This document shows positions 1 through 8,586 of a stretch of DNA of 64,000 bases, one piece after another. Made by a program: the position numbers and the translations under genes. Within the stretch, counting starts at the first letter, position 1. Each line of letters starts with the position of its first letter. The notes under the pieces are model-generated. The model did no database searches. It was not told the origin of the DNA and saw nothing but the letters and a program-made list of their open reading frames with translations. This stretch comes from Anaerolineae bacterium (GTDB lineage Bacteria; Chloroflexota; Anaerolineae; 4572-78; J111): assembly GCA_022071955.1 (NCBI GenBank), contig JAJVIM010000013.1, positions 1 to 64,000 on the forward strand. The letters run 5' to 3'.

Positions 1-116
1 GTTACACCTGGATAACAAGTAGGTTGATAATTGTAGCACAAAACAACCACCGCCAAATAATCATCAAAATTTTTCATGCAGTGCAAAACGGTGTACCATA
101 CCGGCGGGAAATTTGC

Positions 117-833
117 ATGGATTATCAACCGGAAAACTCAACTCAACGAGCGCCGGCATTGTCGCCGTGGACAGCCATCGATGTGGCCTGGGCGCTGGTC
201 TTTTTTGTGGGCTGGATGGCCACTATTGTGCTGCTGGGTGAGCTGTGCAAACTGGCCGGCCTGCCGCTCGACCCCAGCATCGTTGTTATTTTTGGCACCG
301 CACTGCTGCTGCTGCCGGTGTGGTATTTTGCCCTGCACAAATACCGCGCCAGCCTGGCAGATTTGGGCCTGCGCCAGTTTCAACCGGCCGCGGTGGGGCT
401 GGGCTGCGGGCTAATGCTGGCTTCGCTGCTGTTTAATGTGGTTTACTCGGCTTTGCTGGCCGTGTTTGACCTGAGCATGCAGCCGGACATTGCCATTATG
501 TTTGACAGCACCCAATTTCCGCTGGTGCTGGTGTTGGGCGGGGCGCTGGTGGCCCCGGTTGTGGAAGAAGTGTTTTTTCGCGGCTTTGTATTTACGGGCT
601 TGCAGCATCGCTGGGGCTGGAAAGCCGCCGCGGTGGTCAGCTCCGGCCTGTTTGCGATGGCCCACGTGGTGCCAACTTCGATCATCCCCATTTTTATTTT
701 GGGGCTGATTTTTGCCTACCTGTACAAAATTTCCGGCTCAATCTGGCCGGCAATTTTAATGCACATGCTCACCAACACGTTGGCGCTGTCGGCGGCCTAC
801 GCTGTGTCGCAGGGATTTGTCCCGACACCTTAA
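117..833 (+). CDS. CPBP (CAAX/Abi) family intramembrane metalloprotease
   Basis: The 238-residue product is very hydrophobic, with about six to eight membrane helices. It carries the three CPBP motifs: EEVFFR (E150, E151, R155), FAMAH (H183) and HMLTN (H216, N220), which form the metal/catalytic site inside the membrane in this family (Rce1-like proteases, bacteriocin immunity proteins). Substrate is unknown. I chose the ATG at 117, preceded by a GGCGGGAA-like ribosome site; an upstream TTG at 24 would add 31 residues that look unlike a signal or membrane segment. It is followed by a separate promoter for the next gene, so it appears monocistronic. Family call is firm; biological role is not. 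Confidence 0.85.
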   Translation: MDYQPENSTQRAPALSPWTAIDVAWALVFFVGWMATIVLLGELCKLAGLPLDPSIVVIFGTALLLLPVWYFALHKYRASLADLGLRQFQPAAVGLGCGLMLASLLFNVVYSALLAVFDLSMQPDIAIMFDSTQFPLVLVLGGALVAPVVEEVFFRGFVFTGLQHRWGWKAAAVVSSGLFAMAHVVPTSIIPIFILGLIFAYLYKISGSIWPAILMHMLTNTLALSAAYAVSQGFVPTP

Positions 834-851
834 CAACAAACCCGGTATCGG

Positions 852-879
852 TTGCGACTTTGCTCGCTTAAGTTATAAT
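852..879 (+). promoter_or_regulatory. Sigma70-type promoter for the 2'-5' RNA ligase-like gene
   Basis: TTGCGA (852-857) and a perfect TATAAT (874-879) are separated by 16 bases. The -10 box lies 29 bases before the ATG at 909. Seen by eye, not scored. Confidence 0.6.
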
Positions 880-908
880 ACATATCATCATGCTTATGGA
901 GAGCGCCT

Positions 909-1496
909 ATGTATTTATTGACTGCTCCCATTCCCGACGATCTGGCCGCCGCCCTGCGGCCTTATCGCCAACTGTACGATACCCAGGTTGATGCCGTCCC
1001 GCCGCACATTTCGGTGGTCCCGCCCTTTGTTTTTACCGGCGAGACGGCTGCGTTGTTTGAGCATTTGAGCGAGATTGGGCAGGCTCACGCGCCGATCAAA
1101 GTCTCGGTTGTCGGTTGGGATGTTCACCCGTATCAGGGCGGATTTCAATTACGGCTGCCGCTGATTGGCGGCAAGTCCGAAGTTGCCAGCCTGCGCCAAC
1201 ACGTGCTCACCGGTCCGCTGGCCTATCTGGCCCAGCCCAACCGCATTATCTGGCCGCACATTGAATTTGGGCAGGTTGCCGCAGAAGCCGACGCCGCCCA
1301 GGCCAAAGAGGTGCTGCGCCAGTTTGAACCCAAATTTGTATTCAGAGTGATGCACATTGAACTACTCGTCCGAGACGCAGACACTGCGCCCTGGCAGTTG
1401 CACAAAAAATTCGCCCTGGAGGCCACTGTTGCCGGCACCCGCCGCCGGCAATCCTCTTCAGATGGACTAGACCTAAATCAATTGACCAGGAAATAA
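909..1496 (+). CDS. 2'-5' RNA ligase / 2H phosphoesterase superfamily protein
   Basis: The 195-residue product has the length and layout of bacterial 2'-5' RNA ligase-like (2H phosphoesterase) proteins, which act on 2'-5' or cyclic phosphodiester bonds in RNA or nucleotides. The first HxS/T motif is present (H33-I-S35, in PPHISVVPPF). The second is HIEF (H117), where the usual Thr/Ser is Glu, so catalysis may be altered. Start ATG follows GGAGAGCGCCT. The pentapeptide-repeat gene begins 8 bases after the stop, suggesting co-transcription. True substrate unknown. Confidence 0.75.
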   Translation: MYLLTAPIPDDLAAALRPYRQLYDTQVDAVPPHISVVPPFVFTGETAALFEHLSEIGQAHAPIKVSVVGWDVHPYQGGFQLRLPLIGGKSEVASLRQHVLTGPLAYLAQPNRIIWPHIEFGQVAAEADAAQAKEVLRQFEPKFVFRVMHIELLVRDADTAPWQLHKKFALEATVAGTRRRQSSSDGLDLNQLTRK

Positions 1497-1504
1497 AAAC
1501 CACT

Positions 1505-1816
1505 ATGGAATTTACCCAAAAAGAACTGTATCAACTCCTCAATCTGGCCAGCGGCCCGCTGTGGCTGGTCGGTGCAGATTTGAGCTACGCCAATTTGAGC
1601 CGCGCCAGCCTGCGTGACGCCGACCTGGCCTGGTGCAATTTTGAAGGCGCAGACCTGCGCGGCGCAGATCTGGAAGGCGCCAGCCTGCGCAGCGCCAATT
1701 TGCAGGGCGCAGACCTGCGCAACGCCAATTTGCGCAACGCCAACCTTGAGGCGGCTAATTGGGAAGGAGCCAAACTGCAAGGCGCCATCATGCCCGATGG
1801 CCGGACGTATTACTAA
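1505..1816 (+). CDS. Pentapeptide repeat protein
   Basis: The 103-residue product is built from about 12 pentapeptides of the A(D/N)Lxx type (DLSYANLSRASLRDADLAWC and following), which fold as a right-handed quadrilateral beta helix. An N-terminal stretch of about 20 residues precedes the repeats. No catalytic residues are visible; known relatives range from gyrase-protecting DNA mimics to scaffold proteins, and this short one cannot be assigned. It lies 8 bases after the RNA ligase-like gene and just before a strong terminator, so it ends that two-gene unit. Confidence 0.85.
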   Translation: MEFTQKELYQLLNLASGPLWLVGADLSYANLSRASLRDADLAWCNFEGADLRGADLEGASLRSANLQGADLRNANLRNANLEAANWEGAKLQGAIMPDGRTYY

Positions 1817-1835
1817 CTCAACCCATCGCCCAAAT

Positions 1836-1874
1836 AAAACACCCCTGCTGCCCATCCGGCAGCAGGGGTGTTTT
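1836..1874 (+). terminator. Rho-independent terminator after the pentapeptide-repeat gene
   Basis: A perfect 17-bp stem (1836-1852 with 1858-1874) has a 5-base loop. The A-run and T-run ends pair with each other, so it could work in both directions. Confidence 0.85.
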
Positions 1875-1896
1875 ACTTTAACTCCAGTTATGGCTT

Positions 1897-2040
1897 TTGC
1901 CCCTCACCCCCTGCCCCCCTCTCCCGCGGGAGAGGGGGATTTTGACTTTTGTGGTCAGTTTGGGGCGGCAAAGCCGCCCCAAACTGACCACAAGATGTTT
2001 TCCCCTCCCCCATTTTGGGGGAGGGGGTAGGGGGTGGGGG
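1897..2040. repeat. Composite palindromic element, copy 1 (A-hairpin-B)
   Basis: Three parts are seen: module A (CCTCACCCCCTG followed by a CTCTCCC/GGGAGAG dyad), a central hairpin with a perfect 21-bp stem (1949-1969 with 1973-1993, loop AAA), and module B (CCCCTCCCCC/GGGGGAGGGGG then TAGGGGGTGGGGG). The same architecture occurs at 8307-8448 and, inverted, at 39896-40045. It occupies most of the gap between the pentapeptide-repeat gene and the hydrolase gene. Confidence 0.75.
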
Positions 2041-2111
2041 CGGTCTACCCACAAATTGACAGGTTTGTGGGTAACGATAATTCTGAATTTGGGGCGGGAG
2101 GAAGGGCAACG

Positions 2112-3194
2112 TTAAGTTAACTGCCGCCGCAGCCAGGCCACAATTTGCCGGTTGGTGGCCGGTTCCAGTGTCAACAACACGTGGCTGGCCCGCGCCGATT
2201 CAATCAGGTCTGCCGCCGGCGCGGCCTGCTGCAAGCAACGTGCGTGCTCCGGCGGCGCAATGTGATCGCGGCGGCTGTACACCAGCAGCAGCGGCAGCCG
2301 CAAGCGGCCAATGTTTGCCACCGGCCGCAGCAGCGCCAGCAGCTCCGAAACATTGTACCGGCTGCGAAAACCGCCGCTTTTCCACGTTTGCCACACCTGC
2401 CGCGCCGTCATTTCGCGGAATAACGACATCCCGGTCCGGCTGCACAGGGTGTTAACCAGTTCAATGTAAAACGAACGGCGGGTGTAATTTAAGCTGATGG
2501 GTGTGCCGGCCACTACCAGCGCCGCCACCGGTGTGTCCGGCTGCCGAACCAAACTCTCAATCGCCAGCGCCCCGCCCAAACTGATGCCAATGACTCCCAC
2601 GGGTTTAAGGCCCGGCAGTTGGCGCAAATACCCTGCTGCCGCCGGCACCGTCGAGAGGCAATCCGGGTAATCCAGCGGGTGGTGGCGGTCATCGCCGTGG
2701 CCGGGTGGGTCGATGGTCAGCACGGTAAACCCCTCGGCCAGCAGCAGCCGCACCAGCCGCCACTTGAAAAAGGTTTTGGTTGCGCCCGCGCCGGGCACCA
2801 AACACACCCCCGCCCCAAGGTTGCAAACGTTGGCCGGCGGGTGAAGCAACAGGCCGGGAATCTGGTGTTGCCCATCGGGGATGGCGACCCGCTGGCAGCC
2901 GCCGTGGGCCGGGTGCTCCGCTGCGTACAGCGAGTTGGGGTGGATGACCGGCGCAATGATCGAGCCGCCCCACAGCAGCAGCCCTACCGCCAGCACCGCC
3001 AGCGGCGCAGCCGCCAGCCCCAGCCACGCCGCCGGGACAAAGAGTAGCCAGCCCGCCGCCAGCAACGCCAGCGCCAACGCCAGCCCGGCCCAACGCCTGC
3101 CTCCCGCCAGCGACAGGCCATCGAGCCGCAGCAACACCGCAACCAGTTGGCCCGCGCCCAATATCAGCAAAAACAGAGCCAGCACACCTTGCAC
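2112..3194 (-). CDS. Alpha/beta hydrolase with N-terminal membrane helices
   Basis: The 360-residue product begins with about 100 residues of Leu/Ala-rich sequence forming probably three membrane helices. An alpha/beta hydrolase domain follows: oxyanion-side PGHGD, nucleophile elbow GISLGG (GxSxG), a late acid in YSRRDH and the final His in ASHVLL. The catalytic triad therefore looks complete. Families of this kind include esterases, lipases and membrane-anchored dienelactone hydrolase-like enzymes; the substrate cannot be told. It is transcribed toward the composite element at 1897-2040 and has its own start about 30 bases downstream of the terminator of the histone-like gene. Confidence 0.8.
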   Translation of the reverse strand: MQGVLALFLLILGAGQLVAVLLRLDGLSLAGGRRWAGLALALALLAAGWLLFVPAAWLGLAAAPLAVLAVGLLLWGGSIIAPVIHPNSLYAAEHPAHGGCQRVAIPDGQHQIPGLLLHPPANVCNLGAGVCLVPGAGATKTFFKWRLVRLLLAEGFTVLTIDPPGHGDDRHHPLDYPDCLSTVPAAAGYLRQLPGLKPVGVIGISLGGALAIESLVRQPDTPVAALVVAGTPISLNYTRRSFYIELVNTLCSRTGMSLFREMTARQVWQTWKSGGFRSRYNVSELLALLRPVANIGRLRLPLLLVYSRRDHIAPPEHARCLQQAAPAADLIESARASHVLLTLEPATNRQIVAWLRRQLT

Positions 3195-3220
3195 CTCAAC
3201 CTCCGGTTTACCCGCCCCCC

Positions 3221-3250
3221 AAAAGCAAAAACGCCCGTGATGAGCGGGCG
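3221..3250 (-). terminator. Terminator after the histone H1-like gene
   Basis: CGCCCG (3232-3237) pairs with CGGGCG (3245-3250). On the minus strand the stem is followed by a T-rich tract (complement of 3221-3230). Confidence 0.65.
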
Positions 3251-3279
3251 CTTTGCTTTGGGCAAGAGAATGGACCAGT

Positions 3280-3453
3280 TTAGCCCTGGTTTTTCTTGTC
3301 CTGAACTTCGACGCGAATTTCCTGCGCCAGGTTTTTCAAATCCTGCATCGCTTTGCGCACGCGGGTACCGGCGGCTTTGTTGCCGGCTTCAAATTTGCGC
3401 ACATCCGCTTCGGCGTCCAGCACGAGCTGCTTCAGTTGTTCAAACTTTTCCAC
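3280..3453 (-). CDS. Histone H1-like (Hc1-type) small basic protein
   Basis: The 57-residue product starts VEKFEQLKQLV and is charged and helical, with KAAGTRVRKAMQDLKNLAQEIR. This is the typical signature of the short bacterial proteins annotated as histone H1, which are presumed to bind DNA and affect nucleoid structure. I chose GTG at 3453 because AAGGAGATACCC sits directly before it; an ATG at 3522 would add 23 residues without family character and lacks a ribosome site. The C-terminus lacks the long Lys/Ala tail of eukaryotic H1. It has its own terminator. Family likely; DNA binding not demonstrated. Confidence 0.8.
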   Translation of the reverse strand: MEKFEQLKQLVLDAEADVRKFEAGNKAAGTRVRKAMQDLKNLAQEIRVEVQDKKNQG

Positions 3454-3545
3454 GGGTATCTCCTTCAATTTAATTTCTGATTTGTACAAACAACAAGGCG
3501 AAATTATAGCCAAAACCCGCATTGACGCAAAATTTGGGCCAAAAA

Positions 3546-6500
3546 TTACCCGGCCACATGCTGGCTCAACTCCAACGTGGGCAGTTCCAGTGATAGCGCC
3601 GGACGCGCCGCCGTGGAACCGACCGTGCCTTTGGGCGCAACTTTCCAGAACAAGCCCAACCGCGAAGTCCAGCCATCGAGGATGGATTGGGCGTACTGGC
3701 TGCCGGTTAGCCGGGCGTGGCGCATCACCAGCATGCGCAGCAGGCTGATGTCGCGATTGTTGGTCACGCGGACCACCTGCACCATATCCGGGTTAACCCG
3801 CTGCGGCAGGGTGCCGCTTTCATCCAGCACAAACGCCACCCCACCGCTCATGCCCGCGCCAAAATTGTAGCCGGTGCGCCCCAACACCACCACCACGCCG
3901 CCGGTCATATACTCCAGGCCGTGGTCGCCCACCCCTTCGATGACCGCCGTGGCCCCGCTGTTGCGCACGCCAAAGCGCTCGCCGGCCTGGCCCGCGGCAA
4001 ACAGGCTGCCGCCGCTGGCTCCATACAGCACTGTATTGCCAATGATAATGTTTTCGCTGGCGGCGATGGGCGATTTGAGCGGCGGGCGGACGACAATCTG
4101 GCCGCCGCTCATACCTTTGCCCACGTAATCGTTAGCTTCGCCCACCAGCGTCAGGTTGAGGCCGGAAATGTTGAACGCGCCAAAACTCTGCCCGGCGCTG
4201 CCGTGGAAGGTCACATTGATGGTGCCATCGGGCAGGCCGGCATCGCCCAAGCGACGGGCAATTTCGCCGGACAGCGTCGCGCCGATGGTACGGTCGGTGC
4301 TGCCGATGGGCAGGTTGAGCGTGACCGGCTCGCCGCTGGTCAGCGCCGCTTGAGCCTGGGCCAGCAGCAGGCCGTTCAAATCGTTCACCTGCAAGCGAGC
4401 TGTCACGTCGGCATCTTTTTGCTCAAAATGCAGCGAGCCATCGGCCCCCCGCGCCAGCAGCGGCGACAAATCAAGCGAGTCGATGTTGGCCTGCCCCACC
4501 GTCACCTGCCGCAGCAAATCGGTGCGGCCAATCACCTGCTGCAAACTGCGGTAGCCCAGCCGGGCCAAAATCTGGCGGACTTCGTGGGCCACAAAATGCA
4601 TGTAGGCCATCACGTGTTCCGGCTGGCCGGCAAATTTGGCCCGCAGTTCGGGCCGCTGGGTAGCCACGCCAACCGGGCAGGTATTGCTGTGGCAGGCGCG
4701 GGCAATCAAACAGCCCTCGGCTACCAGCGCGGCGGTGCCAAAGCTGACCTCGTCGGCCCCCAGCATGGCCGCGATGACCACATCGCGCCCGGTTTGCAGC
4801 CCGCCATCGGTGCGCACTTTAACCCGGCCGCGCAAATTGTTGAGTTGGAGCGTTTGCTGCGTTTCGGCCAGGCCAATTTCCCACGGCAGGCCCACATTTT
4901 TGATGCTGCTCCAGGCTGCCGCGCCGGTGCCGCCGGAGTGACCGGCAATGTGCACCGTGTCCGCGCCGCCTTTAACCACGCCCGCCGCCACCGTGCCGAC
5001 GCCCGCCTCAGATACCAGCTTGACCGAGACTTCGGCCCGCGGGTTAACCTGCTTCAAATCGTAAATAAGCTGGGCCAAATCTTCGATGCTGTAAATATCG
5101 TGATGGGGCGGCGGCGAAATCAAAGTGGTGCCGATGGTGGTGTGGCGGATGCCGGCAATTTCGGCGGTCACTTTGTGGCCAGGCAACTGCCCGCCTTCGC
5201 CGGGTTTGGCCCCCTGCGCCATTTTGATTTGCAGTTCGCGGCTGGACATGAGATAGGCCGGGGTAACGCCAAAGCGGCCCGAAGCCACCTGTTTGGTGCG
5301 GTCGTTGCGCTCATTGGCAAAACGCGCCTGCGCCGAACCGCCCTCGCCGCTGTTGCTGCTGGCCCCCAGCCGGTTCATGGCCACGGCCAGCGTTTCGTGG
5401 GCCTCGCTGCTGAGCGCCCCGTGCGACATGGCGGCGGTGGAAAAGCGGCCAAAAATCGACTCCAGCGGCTCTACTTCGGCCACATCGATGGGGTCGCGGT
5501 CGGAGGCAAAGTCCAGCATATCGCGCGGGCCGATGGCCCCGTTTTCGGCCAGCAGCCGCAAAAATTCCTGGTAGGCGGCAAAACCGGCGTCAAAATTTTC
5601 ACCGGTAAACGAGCGCAGTTGGCCATCGAGTTTGGCCGGCTCTGCCGCCGCCGGGCTGAGCACACCTTCCAGCCGGACGGCATCGTGCAGAGCTTTGACC
5701 GTTTGCGGGGTGTAGGCATGCAACTCGCCGCCGCGTTTGAACTTGTAAAAACCGGGGCTGTCGATGGCCGCTTTGTCCGGGTCGCCAAAGGCAGCGGCGT
5801 GCCAGCGGCGCATTTCGGCGGCAATTTCGGCCAAATCGATGCCGCCCAGCCGTGAAACCGTACCGCTGAAATGCTCGTCTACTAGCGTTTGGCTCAGGCC
5901 GATGGCTTCAAAAATCTGCGCGCCGGCGTAACTTTCAACCGTGGAAATGCCCATTTTCGACATAATTTTGAGCAGCCCGGCTTCCATTGCGCGGATGTAA
6001 TTGCGTTTGGCTGTGACCAGATCGAGCTTGATTTTGCCCCCCTCCACCAGCGACTCGATGGTGGCCAGCGCCAGATAGGGGTTGACGGCGTTGGCCCCGT
6101 AGCCCATGAGGCAGGCCAGGTGATGCACCTCGCGGGCTTCGCCGCTTTCAACCACCAAACTGGCCTGCATGCGCTTGCCCCGGCGGATGAGGTGGTGGTG
6201 GACTGCGCCCACGGCCAGCAGGCTGGGGATGGGCGCGTGGCGCTCGTCAACGCCGTGATCGCTGAGCACCAAAATAGTTTGGCCGCTGTCGATGGCCCGC
6301 TCGGCCATAGCGCACAGCCGGGTGAGCGAGCGCCGCAGGCCGTCGACGCCCTGCTCCACCGGGTAACGGGCGGCGATGGTGGTGGTTTGAAAACGGGGAT
6401 CGCCCAAACCGCGCAGGTGCTCCAGATCGAGGTCGGTCAGCACCGGGCTGGTCAGCTCGATGAGGTGGGCGTGGCGGGCGCTTTCGGCCAGCAGGTTGGG

Positions 6501-8276
6501 GCGCGCCCCCAGCCGGGTGGTCAGCGACATCACAAACGTTTCGCGCAGCGGGTCGATGGGCGGGTTGGTTACCTGGGCAAAGCGTTGTTTGAAGTAGTGG
6601 AACAGCGGTCGCGGCCTGGCCGACATCACTGCCAGCGCGGCGTCATCGCCCATTGAGCCGGTGGGTTCTTTGCCTTCGTCGGCCATGGGGCGGATGATAA
6701 CCGTGATTTCTTCGTTGGTGTAGCCAAACGCGGCCTGAAAACGGGTGAGCCACTGCGAGCTGGTGTTGACTTTGGGCGGCGTTTGGTAGTAGGTTTCCGG
6801 CTGCAAGCTAAAGTTGGCCGGGCGGGTTTCGGTGGCAAAGGGTTTGAAGCCTTTGACCCATTCCTGATACTGCGGGCGACGGGCCAGCTCGTTTTTAACC
6901 TGATCGTTGGTCAGAAAAAGCTGCCGTTCCAGATCGACCAGAATCATCTGGCCGGGGCCGAGTTTGCCTTTGGTGGTGATCAGCCCCTCGTCAATGTTGA
7001 CTGCGCCCGCCTCCGAAGTGGCGATAACCAGATCGGTGCTGGTGGTGATGTAGCGCAGCGGGCGCAGGCCGTTGCGGTCGAGCGTGGCCCCCACCCGGCG
7101 GCCATCGGTAAAGAGCAGGGCGGCCGGGCCGTCCCACGGCTCAATGAGCGCGGCGTGATAACGGTAAAAAGCGTGGCGGTCGGGGTGAATGTCAATCAGG
7201 CTTTCCCACGCTTCCGGCGCGAGCATGGCCATCGCGTGATGCACGTCGCGGCCGGCCCGCACCAGCAGTTCCAGCACGTTGTCCAGCCGCGATGAGTCGC
7301 TGCCCTGCGGGTCAACAATGGGCCACAAGTCGGCCATGCCGTGCGGCCAGTGCGGCGATTCCAGCGTCGATTCGCGGGCTTTGATCCAGTTTTCGTTGCC
7401 GGCGATGGTGTTGATTTCGCCGTTGTGGGCCAGCATCCGCAGCGGCTGGGCGCGTGTCCAGTTGGAAGTGGTGTTGGTGCTGTAACGGGCGTGCACCACC
7501 GCCAGCGCCGATTCAAACAGCGGGTTGGTCAAATCCAGATAAAAATCGGCCAAATAGGGCGAGAGCATCAGCCCTTTGTAAACCACCGTCCGCGAGGAGA
7601 GCGAGGCCACGTAATAGGCATCGTTGACGCCGTCGGTCATGCCGGCGGCGCGGTACGCCTGCACCAGCCGTTTGCGGATGGTGAACAGCAGCCGTTCAAA
7701 CGGTTCGCCGGCGGCAATGCCCTCGGGCCGGCGAATGATGATCTGCCGGATTTCTGGCCGGGTTTTTTGGGCCGTGCGGCCCAACGCGCTCACGTTGACC
7801 GGCACGGTGCGCCACTGAAGATAGTTTTGAATTTTGAATTTTGAATTTTGAATTTTGAGCGGGGCGTGGTGGCCGTTACTGCCGTTTTTGCCGCTGCCAT
7901 TCGTGGTAGCCGGAGTTTCGGGAGCGAGGGCGGGCGCAATAACCTGCCCAATCACCGCTTCGGTCAGGCTGACCGCCGCCGCCACATCATCGAGCGGCAA
8001 AAAGAGCATGCCCAGCCCGTAGTCGCCGGGTTCCGGCAAATTGTTAATTTCAGCGGCCAGCAGTTGGTGCGGGATTTGGGTTAAAATTCCGGCCCCGTCG
8101 CCCGACAGGCCATCGGCGTCGATGCCGCTACGGTGTTCCATGCAGCCGACGGCCTCCAGCCCCATTTTGACAATATCGTGGCCCGGCACGCCAGTGGTGC
8201 GGGCAATAAACCCAATACCGCAGGCATCGTGCTCAAATTGAGGGCGGTACAGGGTTTGGCATTTTTGCTGGCTCAT
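3546..8276 (-). CDS. gltB: Glutamate synthase large subunit (paralogue 1)
   Basis: The 1576-residue product matches the full GltB layout. It has an Ntn glutaminase domain with the nucleophile C19 (HDACGIGF), a central domain, an FMN/2-oxoglutarate synthase domain with the 3Fe-4S ligands CLIARACHSNTCPVG, and a C-terminal GxGxG beta helix. It transfers the amide of glutamine to 2-oxoglutarate to make glutamate, working with GltD. The start has AAGGAACTGCC upstream. Near residues 140-150 a glycine/asparagine-rich linker contains a heptamer-repeat segment (7825-7859) read in frame. It lies downstream of gltD but is separated by a terminator and a composite repeat element, so it may be expressed separately. 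A second, diverged gltB lies at 10192-14880. Confidence 0.95.
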   Translation of the reverse strand: MSQQKCQTLYRPQFEHDACGIGFIARTTGVPGHDIVKMGLEAVGCMEHRSGIDADGLSGDGAGILTQIPHQLLAAEINNLPEPGDYGLGMLFLPLDDVAAAVSLTEAVIGQVIAPALAPETPATTNGSGKNGSNGHHAPLKIQNSKFKIQNYLQWRTVPVNVSALGRTAQKTRPEIRQIIIRRPEGIAAGEPFERLLFTIRKRLVQAYRAAGMTDGVNDAYYVASLSSRTVVYKGLMLSPYLADFYLDLTNPLFESALAVVHARYSTNTTSNWTRAQPLRMLAHNGEINTIAGNENWIKARESTLESPHWPHGMADLWPIVDPQGSDSSRLDNVLELLVRAGRDVHHAMAMLAPEAWESLIDIHPDRHAFYRYHAALIEPWDGPAALLFTDGRRVGATLDRNGLRPLRYITTSTDLVIATSEAGAVNIDEGLITTKGKLGPGQMILVDLERQLFLTNDQVKNELARRPQYQEWVKGFKPFATETRPANFSLQPETYYQTPPKVNTSSQWLTRFQAAFGYTNEEITVIIRPMADEGKEPTGSMGDDAALAVMSARPRPLFHYFKQRFAQVTNPPIDPLRETFVMSLTTRLGARPNLLAESARHAHLIELTSPVLTDLDLEHLRGLGDPRFQTTTIAARYPVEQGVDGLRRSLTRLCAMAERAIDSGQTILVLSDHGVDERHAPIPSLLAVGAVHHHLIRRGKRMQASLVVESGEAREVHHLACLMGYGANAVNPYLALATIESLVEGGKIKLDLVTAKRNYIRAMEAGLLKIMSKMGISTVESYAGAQIFEAIGLSQTLVDEHFSGTVSRLGGIDLAEIAAEMRRWHAAAFGDPDKAAIDSPGFYKFKRGGELHAYTPQTVKALHDAVRLEGVLSPAAAEPAKLDGQLRSFTGENFDAGFAAYQEFLRLLAENGAIGPRDMLDFASDRDPIDVAEVEPLESIFGRFSTAAMSHGALSSEAHETLAVAMNRLGASSNSGEGGSAQARFANERNDRTKQVASGRFGVTPAYLMSSRELQIKMAQGAKPGEGGQLPGHKVTAEIAGIRHTTIGTTLISPPPHHDIYSIEDLAQLIYDLKQVNPRAEVSVKLVSEAGVGTVAAGVVKGGADTVHIAGHSGGTGAAAWSSIKNVGLPWEIGLAETQQTLQLNNLRGRVKVRTDGGLQTGRDVVIAAMLGADEVSFGTAALVAEGCLIARACHSNTCPVGVATQRPELRAKFAGQPEHVMAYMHFVAHEVRQILARLGYRSLQQVIGRTDLLRQVTVGQANIDSLDLSPLLARGADGSLHFEQKDADVTARLQVNDLNGLLLAQAQAALTSGEPVTLNLPIGSTDRTIGATLSGEIARRLGDAGLPDGTINVTFHGSAGQSFGAFNISGLNLTLVGEANDYVGKGMSGGQIVVRPPLKSPIAASENIIIGNTVLYGASGGSLFAAGQAGERFGVRNSGATAVIEGVGDHGLEYMTGGVVVVLGRTGYNFGAGMSGGVAFVLDESGTLPQRVNPDMVQVVRVTNNRDISLLRMLVMRHARLTGSQYAQSILDGWTSRLGLFWKVAPKGTVGSTAARPALSLELPTLELSQHVAG
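7825..7859. repeat. Heptamer repeat TTTTGAA x5 inside gltB
   Basis: Four exact copies of TTTTGAA and a fifth ending GAG make a 35-base tract that is translated in frame on the minus strand (LKIQNSKFKIQN). It sits in a poorly conserved glutaminase-domain loop next to a Gly/Asn-rich linker. Confidence 0.85.
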
Positions 8277-8306
8277 TGGCAGTTCCTTAAAAATAAATTT
8301 TTACTC

Positions 8307-8448
8307 TCATCCCCCCTCCTACCCTTAGGGCACTTTGTCCCCGGCGGGGAGAAAGGAGATTGATTTTTTTGGGCGATGGCAGGCGCTACGCGCCTGCCAT
8401 CGCCCAAAACTTTTATTCCCCTCCCCCTGACAGGGGGAGGGGGTAGGG
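8307..8448. repeat. Composite palindromic element, copy 2
   Basis: A degenerate module A is followed by a hairpin with a perfect 20-bp stem (8367-8386 with 8390-8409, loop TAC) and module B (CCCTCCCCC/GGGGGAGGGGGTAGGG). It fills most of the 310-base gap between gltD and gltB paralogue 1. The stem sequence is different from copy 1 but still fully paired. Confidence 0.7.
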
Positions 8449-8457
8449 ATCTGGACT

Positions 8458-8498
8458 AAAAAGCCCCGACAAATGCTCGCGGCAGGAGGCGGGGCTTT
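8458..8498 (-). terminator. Likely terminator downstream of gltD
   Basis: On the minus strand AAAGCCCC (8491-8498) pairs with GGGGCTTT and runs into TTTAG (8458-8467). The loop region is about 23 bases. Moderate stem, so read-through into gltB paralogue 1 is possible. Confidence 0.55.
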
Positions 8499-8586
8499 GA
8501 GTACAATTCTGTATTTTAATCCAATCGGCAAACTCTGTAACTACCCGAATGGGTGAAAAAAGTCGGGAGGTGGGCAGTTGGGTCAG

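Noticed and set aside
1949-1993. Long hairpin considered as a terminator
   Set aside because: No T-run follows on either strand and the same element type recurs inside a composite repeat, so a mobile/structural repeat is a better reading.
1614-2030. 138-codon frame overlapping the pentapeptide-repeat gene and the composite element
   Set aside because: It reads the repeat gene out of frame and then through intergenic repeat DNA and the terminator.
3717-5855. 712-codon open frame on the plus strand
   Set aside because: It is the shadow of gltB paralogue 1 on the other strand. GC-rich codon bias leaves long antisense frames open; it shows no recognisable protein motif.
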